Positions 52,141 through 59,284 of a stretch of 64,000 nt of DNA are shown here, in pieces (the stretch's first letter is position 1; each line of letters starts with the position of its first letter). Position numbers and translations under genes: made by a program. The stretch is from contig NZ_SGUC01000012.1 in assembly GCF_005435165.1 (NCBI RefSeq), forward strand, positions 1 to 64,000, in the 5' to 3' direction. This DNA comes from Halorubrum sp. GN11_10-6_MGM. Lineage in GTDB: Archaea > Halobacteriota > Halobacteria > Halobacteriales > Haloferacaceae. A model generated the notes under the pieces. The model searched no databases. It was given only the letters and a program-made list of their open reading frames with translations, and was not told the origin of the DNA.

Positions 52141-52872
52141 CTAAATGTCATCGAGCAATTCTGCTTTTTTGTCCTCAAACTCTTCGTCTGTAAGGACGCC
52201 ATCATTGTGTAGTGATTTGAGTTTCTCAAGACGATCCAGAGGATCGTCTGAGTCTACACCTGGTTTGTCCTCTTCGCGGCGTCTCTCACGGAGGTATTCA
52301 ACTGCTTGTTCCACCTCGTCATCATCGGAAGTGGTTACCGACAGATGGTACGTGGCACCGCGAGTCTGAAGCGTAAGTCGTGTACTCACTAGGCCAGTAT
52401 TCAAATTAATACTAGTAATCGATCCGTATGGGATAGTGTGCTGGTCATAGCCTCGAAAATGATCGGCAATAACCAGTACACGTTGTTCCGTAAGAACGGT
52501 AAAAGCACTACCAATTCGACGATCGCGATCCCAGCCCGTGATGCTTTCTCCTCCGGCTCCGTCACCCTCCACGTCGATGGAACTCCCCCTCAGGAAATAG
52601 TGTGGTTGCTCGTTCTCATCGAGAAGGTCATAAGGGACTGTTTCATCGTTATTTAGCATCCTGAATAGGTTGTTCGGCCGGATCGATTCACCCTGAGCTT
52701 GCTCGATGATTGACTCCACTTGGGAGATATCCCTGTCTACTGCGGCTTTTTCCTCAAGTCGTTCCTTCCAACGATCACCTGTTTCCTCAACCTTGTTCTG
52801 CCAACGCTCGCGCCTCTTCTCATCCCATTCGTCAAGTCGCTTCTTCGCGTCGGCAAGCTTGTCCCTGATCAT
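52141..52872 (-). CDS. PH-like and SHOCT domain protein
   Basis: The 243-residue protein has a charged N-terminal coiled coil (about 1-60, DKLADAKKRLDEWDEKRRERW). A central bacterial-type PH domain (about 115-205, RIGSAFTVLTEQRVLVIADH...YGSITSINLNTGL...LTLQTRGATYHLSV) follows. A C-terminal SHOCT motif (about 213-242, PLDRLEKLKSLHNDGVLTDE) ends it. SHOCT and PH combinations are frequent on mobile elements and are thought to be oligomerisation or membrane-associated modules. It is divergent from the phiH1-type repressor. Function unknown. Confidence 0.78.
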   Translation of the reverse strand: MIRDKLADAKKRLDEWDEKRRERWQNKVEETGDRWKERLEEKAAVDRDISQVESIIEQAQGESIRPNNLFRMLNNDETVPYDLLDENEQPHYFLRGSSIDVEGDGAGGESITGWDRDRRIGSAFTVLTEQRVLVIADHFRGYDQHTIPYGSITSINLNTGLVSTRLTLQTRGATYHLSVTTSDDDEVEQAVEYLRERRREEDKPGVDSDDPLDRLEKLKSLHNDGVLTDEEFEDKKAELLDDI

Positions 52873-52937
52873 TGTTCTCGATAGGTTACTTACTGGCTAT
52901 TCTGTCGAATAGAGGATATAACTTTCTGACGCGTTCA

Positions 52938-52956
52938 TAGACTCTATAGTAGTCTA
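52938..52956. promoter_or_regulatory. Operator-like inverted repeat before the repressor gene
   Basis: TAGACT-N7-AGTCTA, a perfect 6-bp inverted repeat, lies in the 134-bp space between the divergent PH-SHOCT and phiH1-repressor-like genes. That is where a repressor controlling both promoters would bind. Confidence 0.45.
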
Positions 52957-53006
52957 TTCCATTTTTCCGAAGTCGGCTTTCTATGGCGTGGACCAGTATG
53001 GAGTAG

Positions 53007-53273
53007 ATGCGGTATTCCGCTGACTGGATGACTATCGCCGATGAGCGGATTCTTGAATATCTATCAACGACCGAAACCAGTACGCCCAAGAAGATGGCCG
53101 ATAGTGGTGACGTTCGGTTCTCTCGCCAGTATATCGGAGAACGATGTCGGAAGTTAGCCGATTATAGAATGGTCCAGCACCTCGGGAATGGTGTCTATCG
53201 TATTACCGAAACCGGTGGGCAGTATCTCGATGGAGATCTAGACGCGGCGGATTTAGAATCAAATTCCCAATAG
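53007..53273 (+). CDS. PhiH1 repressor-like winged-helix protein
   Basis: The 88-residue protein has the haloarchaeal phiH1-repressor pattern: SADWMTIADERILEYL, a helix-turn-helix VRFSRQYIGERCRKLADYRMV, and a wing GNGVYRITETGGQYLDGDLDA. It is probably the element's repressor or immunity regulator. It lies near the tRNA-Phe end and is divergent from the PH-SHOCT gene. An in-frame Met at residue 8 is an alternative start. Confidence 0.88.
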   Translation: MRYSADWMTIADERILEYLSTTETSTPKKMADSGDVRFSRQYIGERCRKLADYRMVQHLGNGVYRITETGGQYLDGDLDAADLESNSQ

Positions 53274-53629
53274 AGCCGATTTCTCAAGATGAGGAGACTG
53301 CGATATGAGCGGAGATAATTCTAAATCAGATCCTTTCCTCTGCCGGTGGACCTGAAACCTCTCTCTGTTCTTGTCACGCGGCTTAGAATCGATTCTGACC
53401 TATAGAGGAAGCACAATCCGGGTGAATTCCGAATTCCTCCGTTTCAGACCTTGCGTGTCGAGGATACAGAGACACGAGTAATTCTAAGGGCCTCCCCGGT
53501 CAAATGAGGACGAAGCGCCGGAAGGCGTCGTGGCGCGAGTAGAATCATGGTCAAATCTAATCGGGAGATCGACGGAAAAATCGCCGTAAGGCGTTGCCTG
53601 CGTGCGAATGAGAATCGAGTAGAATCGGG
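53274..53629. other. Non-coding end of the tRNA-Phe element
   Basis: No gene is convincing in these 356 bp. The stretch contains the palindrome at 53385-53396 and several AGAATC/ATTCT half-sites (around 53315, 53480, 53545, 53610 and 53620). These suggest a cluster of binding sites, possibly integrase arms or regulator sites next to the att core. Confidence 0.4.
53385..53396. promoter_or_regulatory. Palindrome AGAAT-CG-ATTCT
   Basis: This is a perfect 12-bp palindrome followed by GACC, matching the form of the site at 51996-52007. Confidence 0.4.
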
Positions 53630-53630
53630 A

Positions 53631-53704
53631 TGCCGCCTCCCCGATTTGAACGGGGGACAGCTCGATCTTCAGTCGAGTGCTCTCCCAGTCTGAGCTAAGG
53701 CGGC
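53631..53704 (-). tRNA. tRNA-Phe (GAA)
   Basis: The 74-nt cloverleaf has acceptor stem GCCGCCT/AGGCGGC and discriminator A. The anticodon stem CTCGA/TCGAG has loop CTGAAGA (anticodon GAA), and the T arm CCCCG/CGGGG has loop TTCAAAT. A TATA-like element on the minus strand (53731-53738) is 28 nt upstream. Its 3' end is the attachment site of the integrative element and is present in three more copies at 46152-46428. Confidence 0.95.
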
Positions 53705-53911
53705 TCGCACTCGCATCAACGCCGATTCGAGACAAAAGGATTTCGAAAGGCGGCGCGCCGATCGGCCGCCGCTCGCTCGCCTCCTTCGGTCGCACTCGCT
53801 CCGTTCGACGTCCGACTCGCGTCCCAGACGGCGGACGATATCTCCGCCGATCCGGGCCGACGGCGCGGATCGTGGTTTCCGCAACGACCCCGTCTCTCCC
53901 GCCCGTTCGAT

Positions 53912-54535
53912 ATGCCGATGGCATCCCACGATCACAACGACCACGCCGACCACGACACCCATCACGAGAAGCTGGAAGACTCCGTCGACGACCGAGACGA
54001 CTGGGCGCGCCGCCGCCGCAAGGGGATCCCCACGGACGAGAACCTCCTCGTCGTCGCCTGTATGGACGAGCGCATCCCCGTCGAGGAGGCGCTCGGCATC
54101 GATCTGGGCGACGCGCAGGTGTTCCGCAACGCCGGCGGCAAGGTGACCGACGACGTGATCCGCTCGGCCGCGCTCACGACGAACTTCTTCGACACCGACG
54201 AGATCGTCGTGATAAACCACACCGACTGCGGGATGATGAGCGCCCCCGACGAGGCGATCCGCGACGGTCTCGAAGCACAGGCCGGCGACCTCGACGCCGC
54301 CGACCTCGACCCCTCCCTCCCGGAACTCACGATCGGCGACGCCGACCTGCTCGACTGGGTGAAGATGACCGACGACATCGACGCGGCCTGCGCCGCGCAG
54401 GTCGAGTACCTCCGCGAGTCGGCGTTCATCCCCGAAGACACGACCGTCTCCGGCTACGTCTACGAGGTCGAGTCCGGCGAGCTCCGCCGCCCCGACGAGC
54501 GGATCGCCGAGGAGATCAGCGAGCGCCGGACCTGA
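53912..54535 (+). CDS. Beta-class carbonic anhydrase
   Basis: The 207-residue protein has the beta-carbonic anhydrase zinc site: CMDERIP (C-x-D-x-R, about 50-56), RNAGG, and VVINHTDCGM (H-x2-C, about 106-115). It interconverts CO2 and bicarbonate. The N-terminus has a His/Asp-rich stretch (SHDHNDHADHDTHHEK) that may bind metal. The ATG at 53918 is an alternative start. It stands alone between the tRNA-Phe and the methyltransferase. Confidence 0.88.
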   Translation: MPMASHDHNDHADHDTHHEKLEDSVDDRDDWARRRRKGIPTDENLLVVACMDERIPVEEALGIDLGDAQVFRNAGGKVTDDVIRSAALTTNFFDTDEIVVINHTDCGMMSAPDEAIRDGLEAQAGDLDAADLDPSLPELTIGDADLLDWVKMTDDIDAACAAQVEYLRESAFIPEDTTVSGYVYEVESGELRRPDERIAEEISERRT

Positions 54536-54615
54536 CGCCGGCCTCCGACGGCGCGAGAGCGGGACGACGCCCGAGGTGTGATGTTTTTATGCGCCCGCGG
54601 CGAATCCAGTCACGA

Positions 54616-54669
54616 ATGGACCGAGTACGCGTGCCCGCGGTCGGGCGGGGTGGTGTCGGTGAGCGCTGA
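54616..54669 (+). CDS. Possible 17-codon leader peptide of the methyltransferase gene
   Basis: A TATA-like TTTTTATGC at 54585-54593 would start transcription near 54613-54616. The first ATG (54616) opens a 17-codon frame ending at TGA 54667-54669, which overlaps the likely methyltransferase start (GTG 54659). This arrangement could couple or attenuate translation of the enzyme. No experimental support can be read from sequence. Confidence 0.35.
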   Translation: MDRVRVPAVGRGGVGER

Positions 54670-55849
54670 CGGCGACGCCGGCTCCGATTCGGACGCCGCG
54701 AGCGACGCGGCCCCGTCCGGCGGCGACGACTCGCCGGTCGTCGCCGGCTTCTTCTCCGGCTGTGGCGGTCTCGATCTCGGCTTCGAGCGCGCCGGCTTCG
54801 ACGTCGCCCTCGGCAGCGACCAGTGGGAGCCCGCCGCGGAGACGTACCGCCGCAACTTCTCGGACACCGAGTTCCTCGACGGCGACGTCCGCGAGCTCGA
54901 CGCCCCGGCGATCCGCGAGGCCGTTGCGGGCGCCGGCTACGACCCCGACGGCGTCGACGTGGTGATCGGCGGCCCCCCGTGTCAGGGATTCAGCCGGCTC
55001 AACAACGAGCAGATCGAGCTCGACGAGATGGAGAAGGACCGCCGGAACACGCTGTTCGAGGAGTTCCTCCGGGTCGTCTCCGTCCTCGAACCGCAGTTGG
55101 TGTTGATGGAGAACGTCCGCGACCTGATCAACCGCCAGACCAGCGACGACCGGTACGTGAAAGACCTCATCGTCGACGAGTTCGCCGCCCACGGCTACAA
55201 GTGCGAGTACCGGGTGCTGGAGGCCGAACAGTACGGCGTCCCCCAGAAGCGCCGCCGGATCTTCTTCATCGGGACCGACCGCGACGTCCCGATCCGCTTC
55301 CCGGAGCCGACGACGCCCGAGGGGCAGTGGCGCACCGCCGGCGAGGCGCTCGCGGACGCGACCGACGACCTCCCGAACATGACGTACGCGGACACCGGCG
55401 AGAAGACGCTCGAACGCATCCGCCACGTCCCCCCGGGCGGCTACTACCGCGACCTCCCCGACCGACTCAAGACGAAGAAGTACCGCTGCGACTGCGAGGA
55501 CACCGACACGTGTCCCCACGAGCCGGAGATCGTCAAGCGGTACGGGACGTATCTCCGCCGGCTCGATCCCGAGGAGCCGTCGCTGACGGTGAGCACGAAC
55601 GTCTTCATCCACCCGACCGAGGACCGCTACCTCACGCCCCGCGAGATGGCCCGGCTCCAGACGTTCCCCGACGAGTTCGCCTTCGAGGGGACGAAGACCG
55701 ACGTGTTGAAACAGATCGGCAACGCGGTCCCGGTCCGACTCGGCGAGGAACTGGCGTGCGGGCTCCGGGAGTATTTCCCCGAGATCCGCGACGCGCCCCC
55801 CGCCGACCCAGACGTGTACGAACAGCAGTCGCTGACGGACTTGGCCTGA
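54659..55849 (+). CDS. DNA (cytosine-5) methyltransferase
   Basis: The protein of about 396 residues has motif I VAGFFSGCGGLDLGF, motif IV GGPPCQGFS with the catalytic Cys, motif VI ENVRDL, motif VIII QKRRRIFFIG and motif X IGNAVPV. An unusual Cys-rich insert (YRCDCEDTDTCPHEPE, about residues 282-297) lies in the target-recognition region and could bind zinc. No restriction endonuclease gene is adjacent, so it is a solitary methyltransferase or part of a distant system. Start choice is uncertain; GTG 54659 fits the promoter position. A T run after the stop (55856-55860) may end transcription. Confidence 0.88.
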   Translation: MSADGDAGSDSDAASDAAPSGGDDSPVVAGFFSGCGGLDLGFERAGFDVALGSDQWEPAAETYRRNFSDTEFLDGDVRELDAPAIREAVAGAGYDPDGVDVVIGGPPCQGFSRLNNEQIELDEMEKDRRNTLFEEFLRVVSVLEPQLVLMENVRDLINRQTSDDRYVKDLIVDEFAAHGYKCEYRVLEAEQYGVPQKRRRIFFIGTDRDVPIRFPEPTTPEGQWRTAGEALADATDDLPNMTYADTGEKTLERIRHVPPGGYYRDLPDRLKTKKYRCDCEDTDTCPHEPEIVKRYGTYLRRLDPEEPSLTVSTNVFIHPTEDRYLTPREMARLQTFPDEFAFEGTKTDVLKQIGNAVPVRLGEELACGLREYFPEIRDAPPADPDVYEQQSLTDLA

Positions 55850-55863
55850 GAAGGCTTTTTAGA

Positions 55864-56160
55864 AGTGATCGACGGTGTACTGACGGACTCCAAAGCCCCA
55901 GCCACGGGGACTCGCGCGGTTCGTTTCGCGCTTCAGTCGCTCGCGGCGCTCGCTCCTTCCAGTGCTTACGTCGCCGTGCTTCGTCCTCGTGGCTGCCTCT
56001 TTGAGTCTCACCCCGCAAAGCACCGCTGCCTCAGACCTCCCCAGCCTCATCGGCGTCCCTCCGCTTCGCTCCGGCCGACCGACTCCCTCGCCCGTGCTGC
56101 TTCGCGGCCGCCGGGAGCGGCCGCTCACAGGCATGCGCCGTCGCTCGTCGTTTATAAATA
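55864..56160 (-). ncRNA. Candidate structured RNA element, copy 2
   Basis: This element of about 300 bp is on the minus strand between tRNA-Pro and the methyltransferase gene. A TATA box (TTTATAAA) lies at 56151-56158. A 5' hairpin of 8 perfect pairs is at 56104-56111 with 56117-56124. The long stem 55984-55996 with 55899-55911 is paired at 12 of 13 positions in DNA terms and encloses 72 nt with the block GTGCTTACGTCGCC (+ strand). Blocks CTGGGGAGG, the GCGGGGTGAGACTC type and CTGGGGCTTTGG match copy 1 in the same order. Stem sequences differ from copy 1 but pairing is kept, which argues for RNA structure. Confidence 0.55.
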
Positions 56161-56201
56161 GCCGTTGCCGTGGCTCGCGGTGTTGCCCACGGCAGCGAAA
56201 G

Positions 56202-56223
56202 TGGGACCGCCCGGATTCGAACC
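56202..56223 (-). repeat. Copy of the tRNA-Pro 3' end
   Basis: These 22 bases are identical to 56313-56334, the last part of tRNA-Pro. The two copies are 111 bp apart, and the spacer holds a 10-bp hairpin (CTGCTGCTGC with GCAGCAGCAG). No element lies between them. It mirrors the array beside tRNA-Phe. Confidence 0.8.
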
Positions 56224-56312
56224 TCAGTCGCTTCGCTCGCGCTACTCGCATCACTCTCCGCTTCGAATCCGCTCCACTGCTGCTGCTCGCGCTGTCGCTC
56301 GCAGCAGCAGAA

Positions 56313-56383
56313 TGGGACCGCCCGGATTCGAACCGGGGTCACGGGCACCCAAGGCCCGGAGTATACCACTAACCCACGGTCCC
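56313..56383 (-). tRNA. tRNA-Pro (TGG)
   Basis: The 71-nt cloverleaf has acceptor stem GGGACCG/CGGTCCC and discriminator A. The anticodon stem CGGGC/GCCCG carries loop CTTGGGT (anticodon TGG), and the T arm CCGGG/CCGGG encloses TTCGAAT (short variable region). A TATA-like CTTTACC on the minus strand about 56409-56417 is 28 nt upstream. Confidence 0.93.
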
Positions 56384-56433
56384 GCGCCTATACGTACCCG
56401 CATCGGCCGGTAAAGGGTTTCGTTGCGCCGCGC

Positions 56434-58488
56434 TCACTCCTCGTCGTCGCGCAGTTCGAGATCGGCAACGATGTCGTAGGGGTCGGTCCCCTTCCGCACC
56501 GAGTCGAGGATGAAGAACGCCTCGTCGGGCGCGAGGAAGTGTCTGGTGACGCCGCGGCCGAGCGGCGTCGGCTCGAAGCCGTCGATGAAGTTCCACTCCA
56601 ACAGCTTCCCGAGCGCGTGTTTTGTGGGGACCTCGCCGATCATCCGGTCGTTGAGCCGCTTCGCCTTCTTGCCGGCGACGACGACGTTCGCGAGCGTCTC
56701 CTCGGCGGCCGCCGTCTCGTCGTAGTGGGTCGCCACGTCCTCCATCTCGCCTTTCAGGAGGGTGAAGGCCACCTCGTCTTCGGTGCGGTCCATCGAGCCG
56801 TGGTAGACGCCGTCGGGCTCGACGAGGAGGTAGACGCGGCCGCGGTCGTGGTAGTCCGGGCGCCCGGCGCGCCCGAGCATCTGCGAGAACTCCTGGACGG
56901 AGAGCCACTCGATCCCCATCGCCAGCGAGTCGAAGATCACCTGCGAGGCGGGGAAGTCGACCCCGGCCGCCAGCGCCGCGGTGGTGACGACCGCCGAGAG
57001 GTCCTGGTTCCCGAACATGCGCTCGACCTTCTTCCGGCGCCCGTAGTCGAGCCCGGCGTGGTACGGCGCGGAGTCGTAGCGCAGTTTGCGGCTGATCTCG
57101 TGACAGCGACGCCGCGAGTTCGTGAAGATGATCGTCTGCCCGCGGTACCCCTTCGACGACTTCGTGTCGAACTCGCGTTTGACGAGCTTGTCGGCGATCT
57201 GCGCCTTCTCGCGGCCGTCGGCGAACGTGACGTGGCGCTCGATCGGGACGGGGCGCTCCTCGTACTCGATGAGCGTCGCCCGGAGCTTCTCCGCGAGCCA
57301 CTCGGGGTTGCCGACCGTCGCCGACAGGTAGACGAACTGGGTGCCGTCGTAGCCCGCGTGCGTCTCCATCCGCTCTTCGCTGTAGTACTTCAGCCGCGAG
57401 ATGAGCCCGTCGAGCCGGTGGCCGCGCTCGCCCTCCTTCAGCGTGTGGACCTCGTCGATGACGACCGTCCCCACGTCGCCCAGATCCTTCCCGGTCCGGA
57501 GCGCGTGGTCGATCCCCTCGTAGGTGCCGACGATCACGTCGGCGTTCGGGTCGAACCGGTTGCCGTCGTCGTTCACCCGCGAGGAGCCGACGCGGATCGA
57601 CACGTCGAGGAGGTCGCCGTAGCGCTCCTCGAAGTCCTCGTGTTTCTGGTTCGCGAGCGCGACGAGCGGGACCAGGAAGAGCAGCTTCCCGTCGCCCTTC
57701 AGCGCGCGGTCGATCCCGGTCAGCTCGCCGACGAGCGTCTTCCCCGTCGCGGTCGCGCTCACGACCAGCTGGTCGTCGCCGTCGAGCAGGCCGTTCCGCA
57801 CGGAGAGACTCTGGACCGGCAGCAGCTCCTCGAACCGGCTCTGTAGATGCGCGGACAGATCCGGGTGGAGGTCGAGGTCCTCGGTCCGGACCGGCGAGAC
57901 GTCGTCGACGTTCGCCGACACCTCGTCGTACTTCGTGAGGTCGGGGTCGAGCCCGCCCTGAAGGAGGTTGACGATGCGGTCCAGATCGCCCGACTCGTAC
58001 AGCAGCTCCTCCAGCCGTTCCTCGGCGGCGCCCGTGAACTCGCCTTTGTACGACAGCTCGCGCTCCAGCTCCCGGCGGGCGCAGTCGCGGCAGATCTGCT
58101 CGCCGTTGTGTTCGATCGCGTCCTCGGAGGTGATCGGCCCGTACCGCCCGTCGCCCGCGCAGCGCCGGCAGGTCCGCACGGTGAGCGACTCCAGCTGGTA
58201 GCCGTCGAGCATCGCCTCCAGTCGCTTTCGGCTCTCCGGTGGTGTCTGTTCGGAGATCCGAATTCGGCCGGCCGCCCGCGCGAGGTCGACGAACTCGTCC
58301 GGCTGCCGGGGGTGGTCCTCGCCGTCGCGGATCACCCGGAACTTCCCCGGGCGCGGGCCGGCGGAGGTCTCCTTGAGTTCGAGTCGCCCGCGGAGCACGC
58401 GCTTCCCGTCGCGGTTCGCGACGACGGTGTAGTCGCTCCGCGCCTCGTGGAGGAACAGCGTCTCGACCTCGGCCAACTGCTGTGACAC
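56434..58488 (-). CDS. Ski2-like helicase with zinc-binding N-terminal domain (DUF5814 type)
   Basis: The 684-residue protein has an N-terminal domain with a four-Cys zinc site (CRRCAGDGRYG... and ICRDCARRE, about 109-145). The helicase core shows Walker A SATATGKT (about 248-255), motif II DEVH, motif III LSATVGNP, and GRAGRPDYHDRG. A short C-terminal domain ends it. The layout is that of archaeal Ski2-like helicases with a DUF5814 N-terminus. It may act on DNA or structured RNA; the substrate is unsettled. Its gene reads towards tRNA-Pro. Confidence 0.88.
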   Translation of the reverse strand: MSQQLAEVETLFLHEARSDYTVVANRDGKRVLRGRLELKETSAGPRPGKFRVIRDGEDHPRQPDEFVDLARAAGRIRISEQTPPESRKRLEAMLDGYQLESLTVRTCRRCAGDGRYGPITSEDAIEHNGEQICRDCARRELERELSYKGEFTGAAEERLEELLYESGDLDRIVNLLQGGLDPDLTKYDEVSANVDDVSPVRTEDLDLHPDLSAHLQSRFEELLPVQSLSVRNGLLDGDDQLVVSATATGKTLVGELTGIDRALKGDGKLLFLVPLVALANQKHEDFEERYGDLLDVSIRVGSSRVNDDGNRFDPNADVIVGTYEGIDHALRTGKDLGDVGTVVIDEVHTLKEGERGHRLDGLISRLKYYSEERMETHAGYDGTQFVYLSATVGNPEWLAEKLRATLIEYEERPVPIERHVTFADGREKAQIADKLVKREFDTKSSKGYRGQTIIFTNSRRRCHEISRKLRYDSAPYHAGLDYGRRKKVERMFGNQDLSAVVTTAALAAGVDFPASQVIFDSLAMGIEWLSVQEFSQMLGRAGRPDYHDRGRVYLLVEPDGVYHGSMDRTEDEVAFTLLKGEMEDVATHYDETAAAEETLANVVVAGKKAKRLNDRMIGEVPTKHALGKLLEWNFIDGFEPTPLGRGVTRHFLAPDEAFFILDSVRKGTDPYDIVADLELRDDEE

Positions 58489-58624
58489 TGGGCTGCGGTA
58501 CGCGAGCGAGGTATTTCAGGAGTTCGGCTCGCCGTCTGGCGTCTGACACGACGAACGGCGCCGCCGCTGGGTCACGCGGACGCGCGGAGAAGAACCCGCC
58601 TCACGGACGGGGAGCGAGCGGTCG

Positions 58625-59155
58625 TTACGAGACGAGCAGCTTCTCGCCGCGGTCGACCGTGATCCGACACGGCGGGGAGAGCTTGTTGTACGCGCGGCGG
58701 AACGCCTCCTTCACGACGGGCGCCTGATCGACGTCGCAGTACGCCGTGAAGACGACGTCGTCCTTGTTGAGCCGTGCGGCGGTCCCGACCGGCTTGCCGA
58801 ACGCCTGCCGCATCCCGTCGGAGACGCGGTCCGCGCCGGCGCCGGTCGCCTGCTTGTTCTCCCGGATGACCTGGTGGGGGAACTTCCGGAGGGTCATCTT
58901 GTAGTTGCCCTCGCCGAGCTCCTTGATGAGGTGGCGGTTCGCCGAGAGGCGCGCGCTCTCCAGCGAGCCGTGTCGAACCTGAAGCTCCTCCTCGACGCGG
59001 AGGCTGATCTGGACGGGGTAGTCGTCCGGCTCCGCGGAGAGGTCGCCCATGTTGTGCTGGGCGATCTTCGAGCCGGGGATGCCCGTGATGTACTCGCGGC
59101 GGGTGTACGACGGCTTGTCGATCGTCCGATACATAGAGGCGGGTTTGTCAGACAT
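58625..59155 (-). CDS. rpl10e: 50S ribosomal protein uL16 (L10e)
   Basis: This 176-residue ribosomal protein has the uL16/L10e features [75 protein letters not shown] and a conserved basic C-terminus. It sits near the peptidyl-transferase centre. A TATA-like GTTTATC on the minus strand about 59190 lies 37 nt upstream, giving a short leader. Full length, start conserved. Confidence 0.96.
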   Translation of the reverse strand: MSDKPASMYRTIDKPSYTRREYITGIPGSKIAQHNMGDLSAEPDDYPVQISLRVEEELQVRHGSLESARLSANRHLIKELGEGNYKMTLRKFPHQVIRENKQATGAGADRVSDGMRQAFGKPVGTAARLNKDDVVFTAYCDVDQAPVVKEAFRRAYNKLSPPCRITVDRGEKLLVS

Positions 59156-59284
59156 GGCTACTTGTCCGATGTAGCCCCCGCTGCGGCGATAAACCCTTCG
59201 ATAGCGCGACGCTCCGCGCCGACTCCTCGGGCGGTAGCGTCGGCGTGTCGCCCGATCGCGGTCCGCGTTGGCACGCCGCGCGGC

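Larger units (their letters stand above)
46407..53651. mobile_element. Integrative element at tRNA-Phe
   Basis: This 7.2-kb AT-rich block is bounded by 22-bp direct repeats of the tRNA-Phe 3' end. It carries a tyrosine integrase next to one end, a PrimPol replication protein, a phiH1-like repressor, a PH-SHOCT protein and at least five unknown genes. No capsid, spike or packaging ATPase is recognised. An integrative plasmid or a satellite-like provirus are both possible. Integration preserves an intact tRNA-Phe. Confidence 0.85.

Noticed and set aside
55859-56254. Arg-rich minus-strand frame through RNA element copy 2
   Set aside because: The frame is Arg-rich, not conserved as protein in copy 1, and the conserved features are stems and a TATA box. 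It could still be a mis-annotated peptide.
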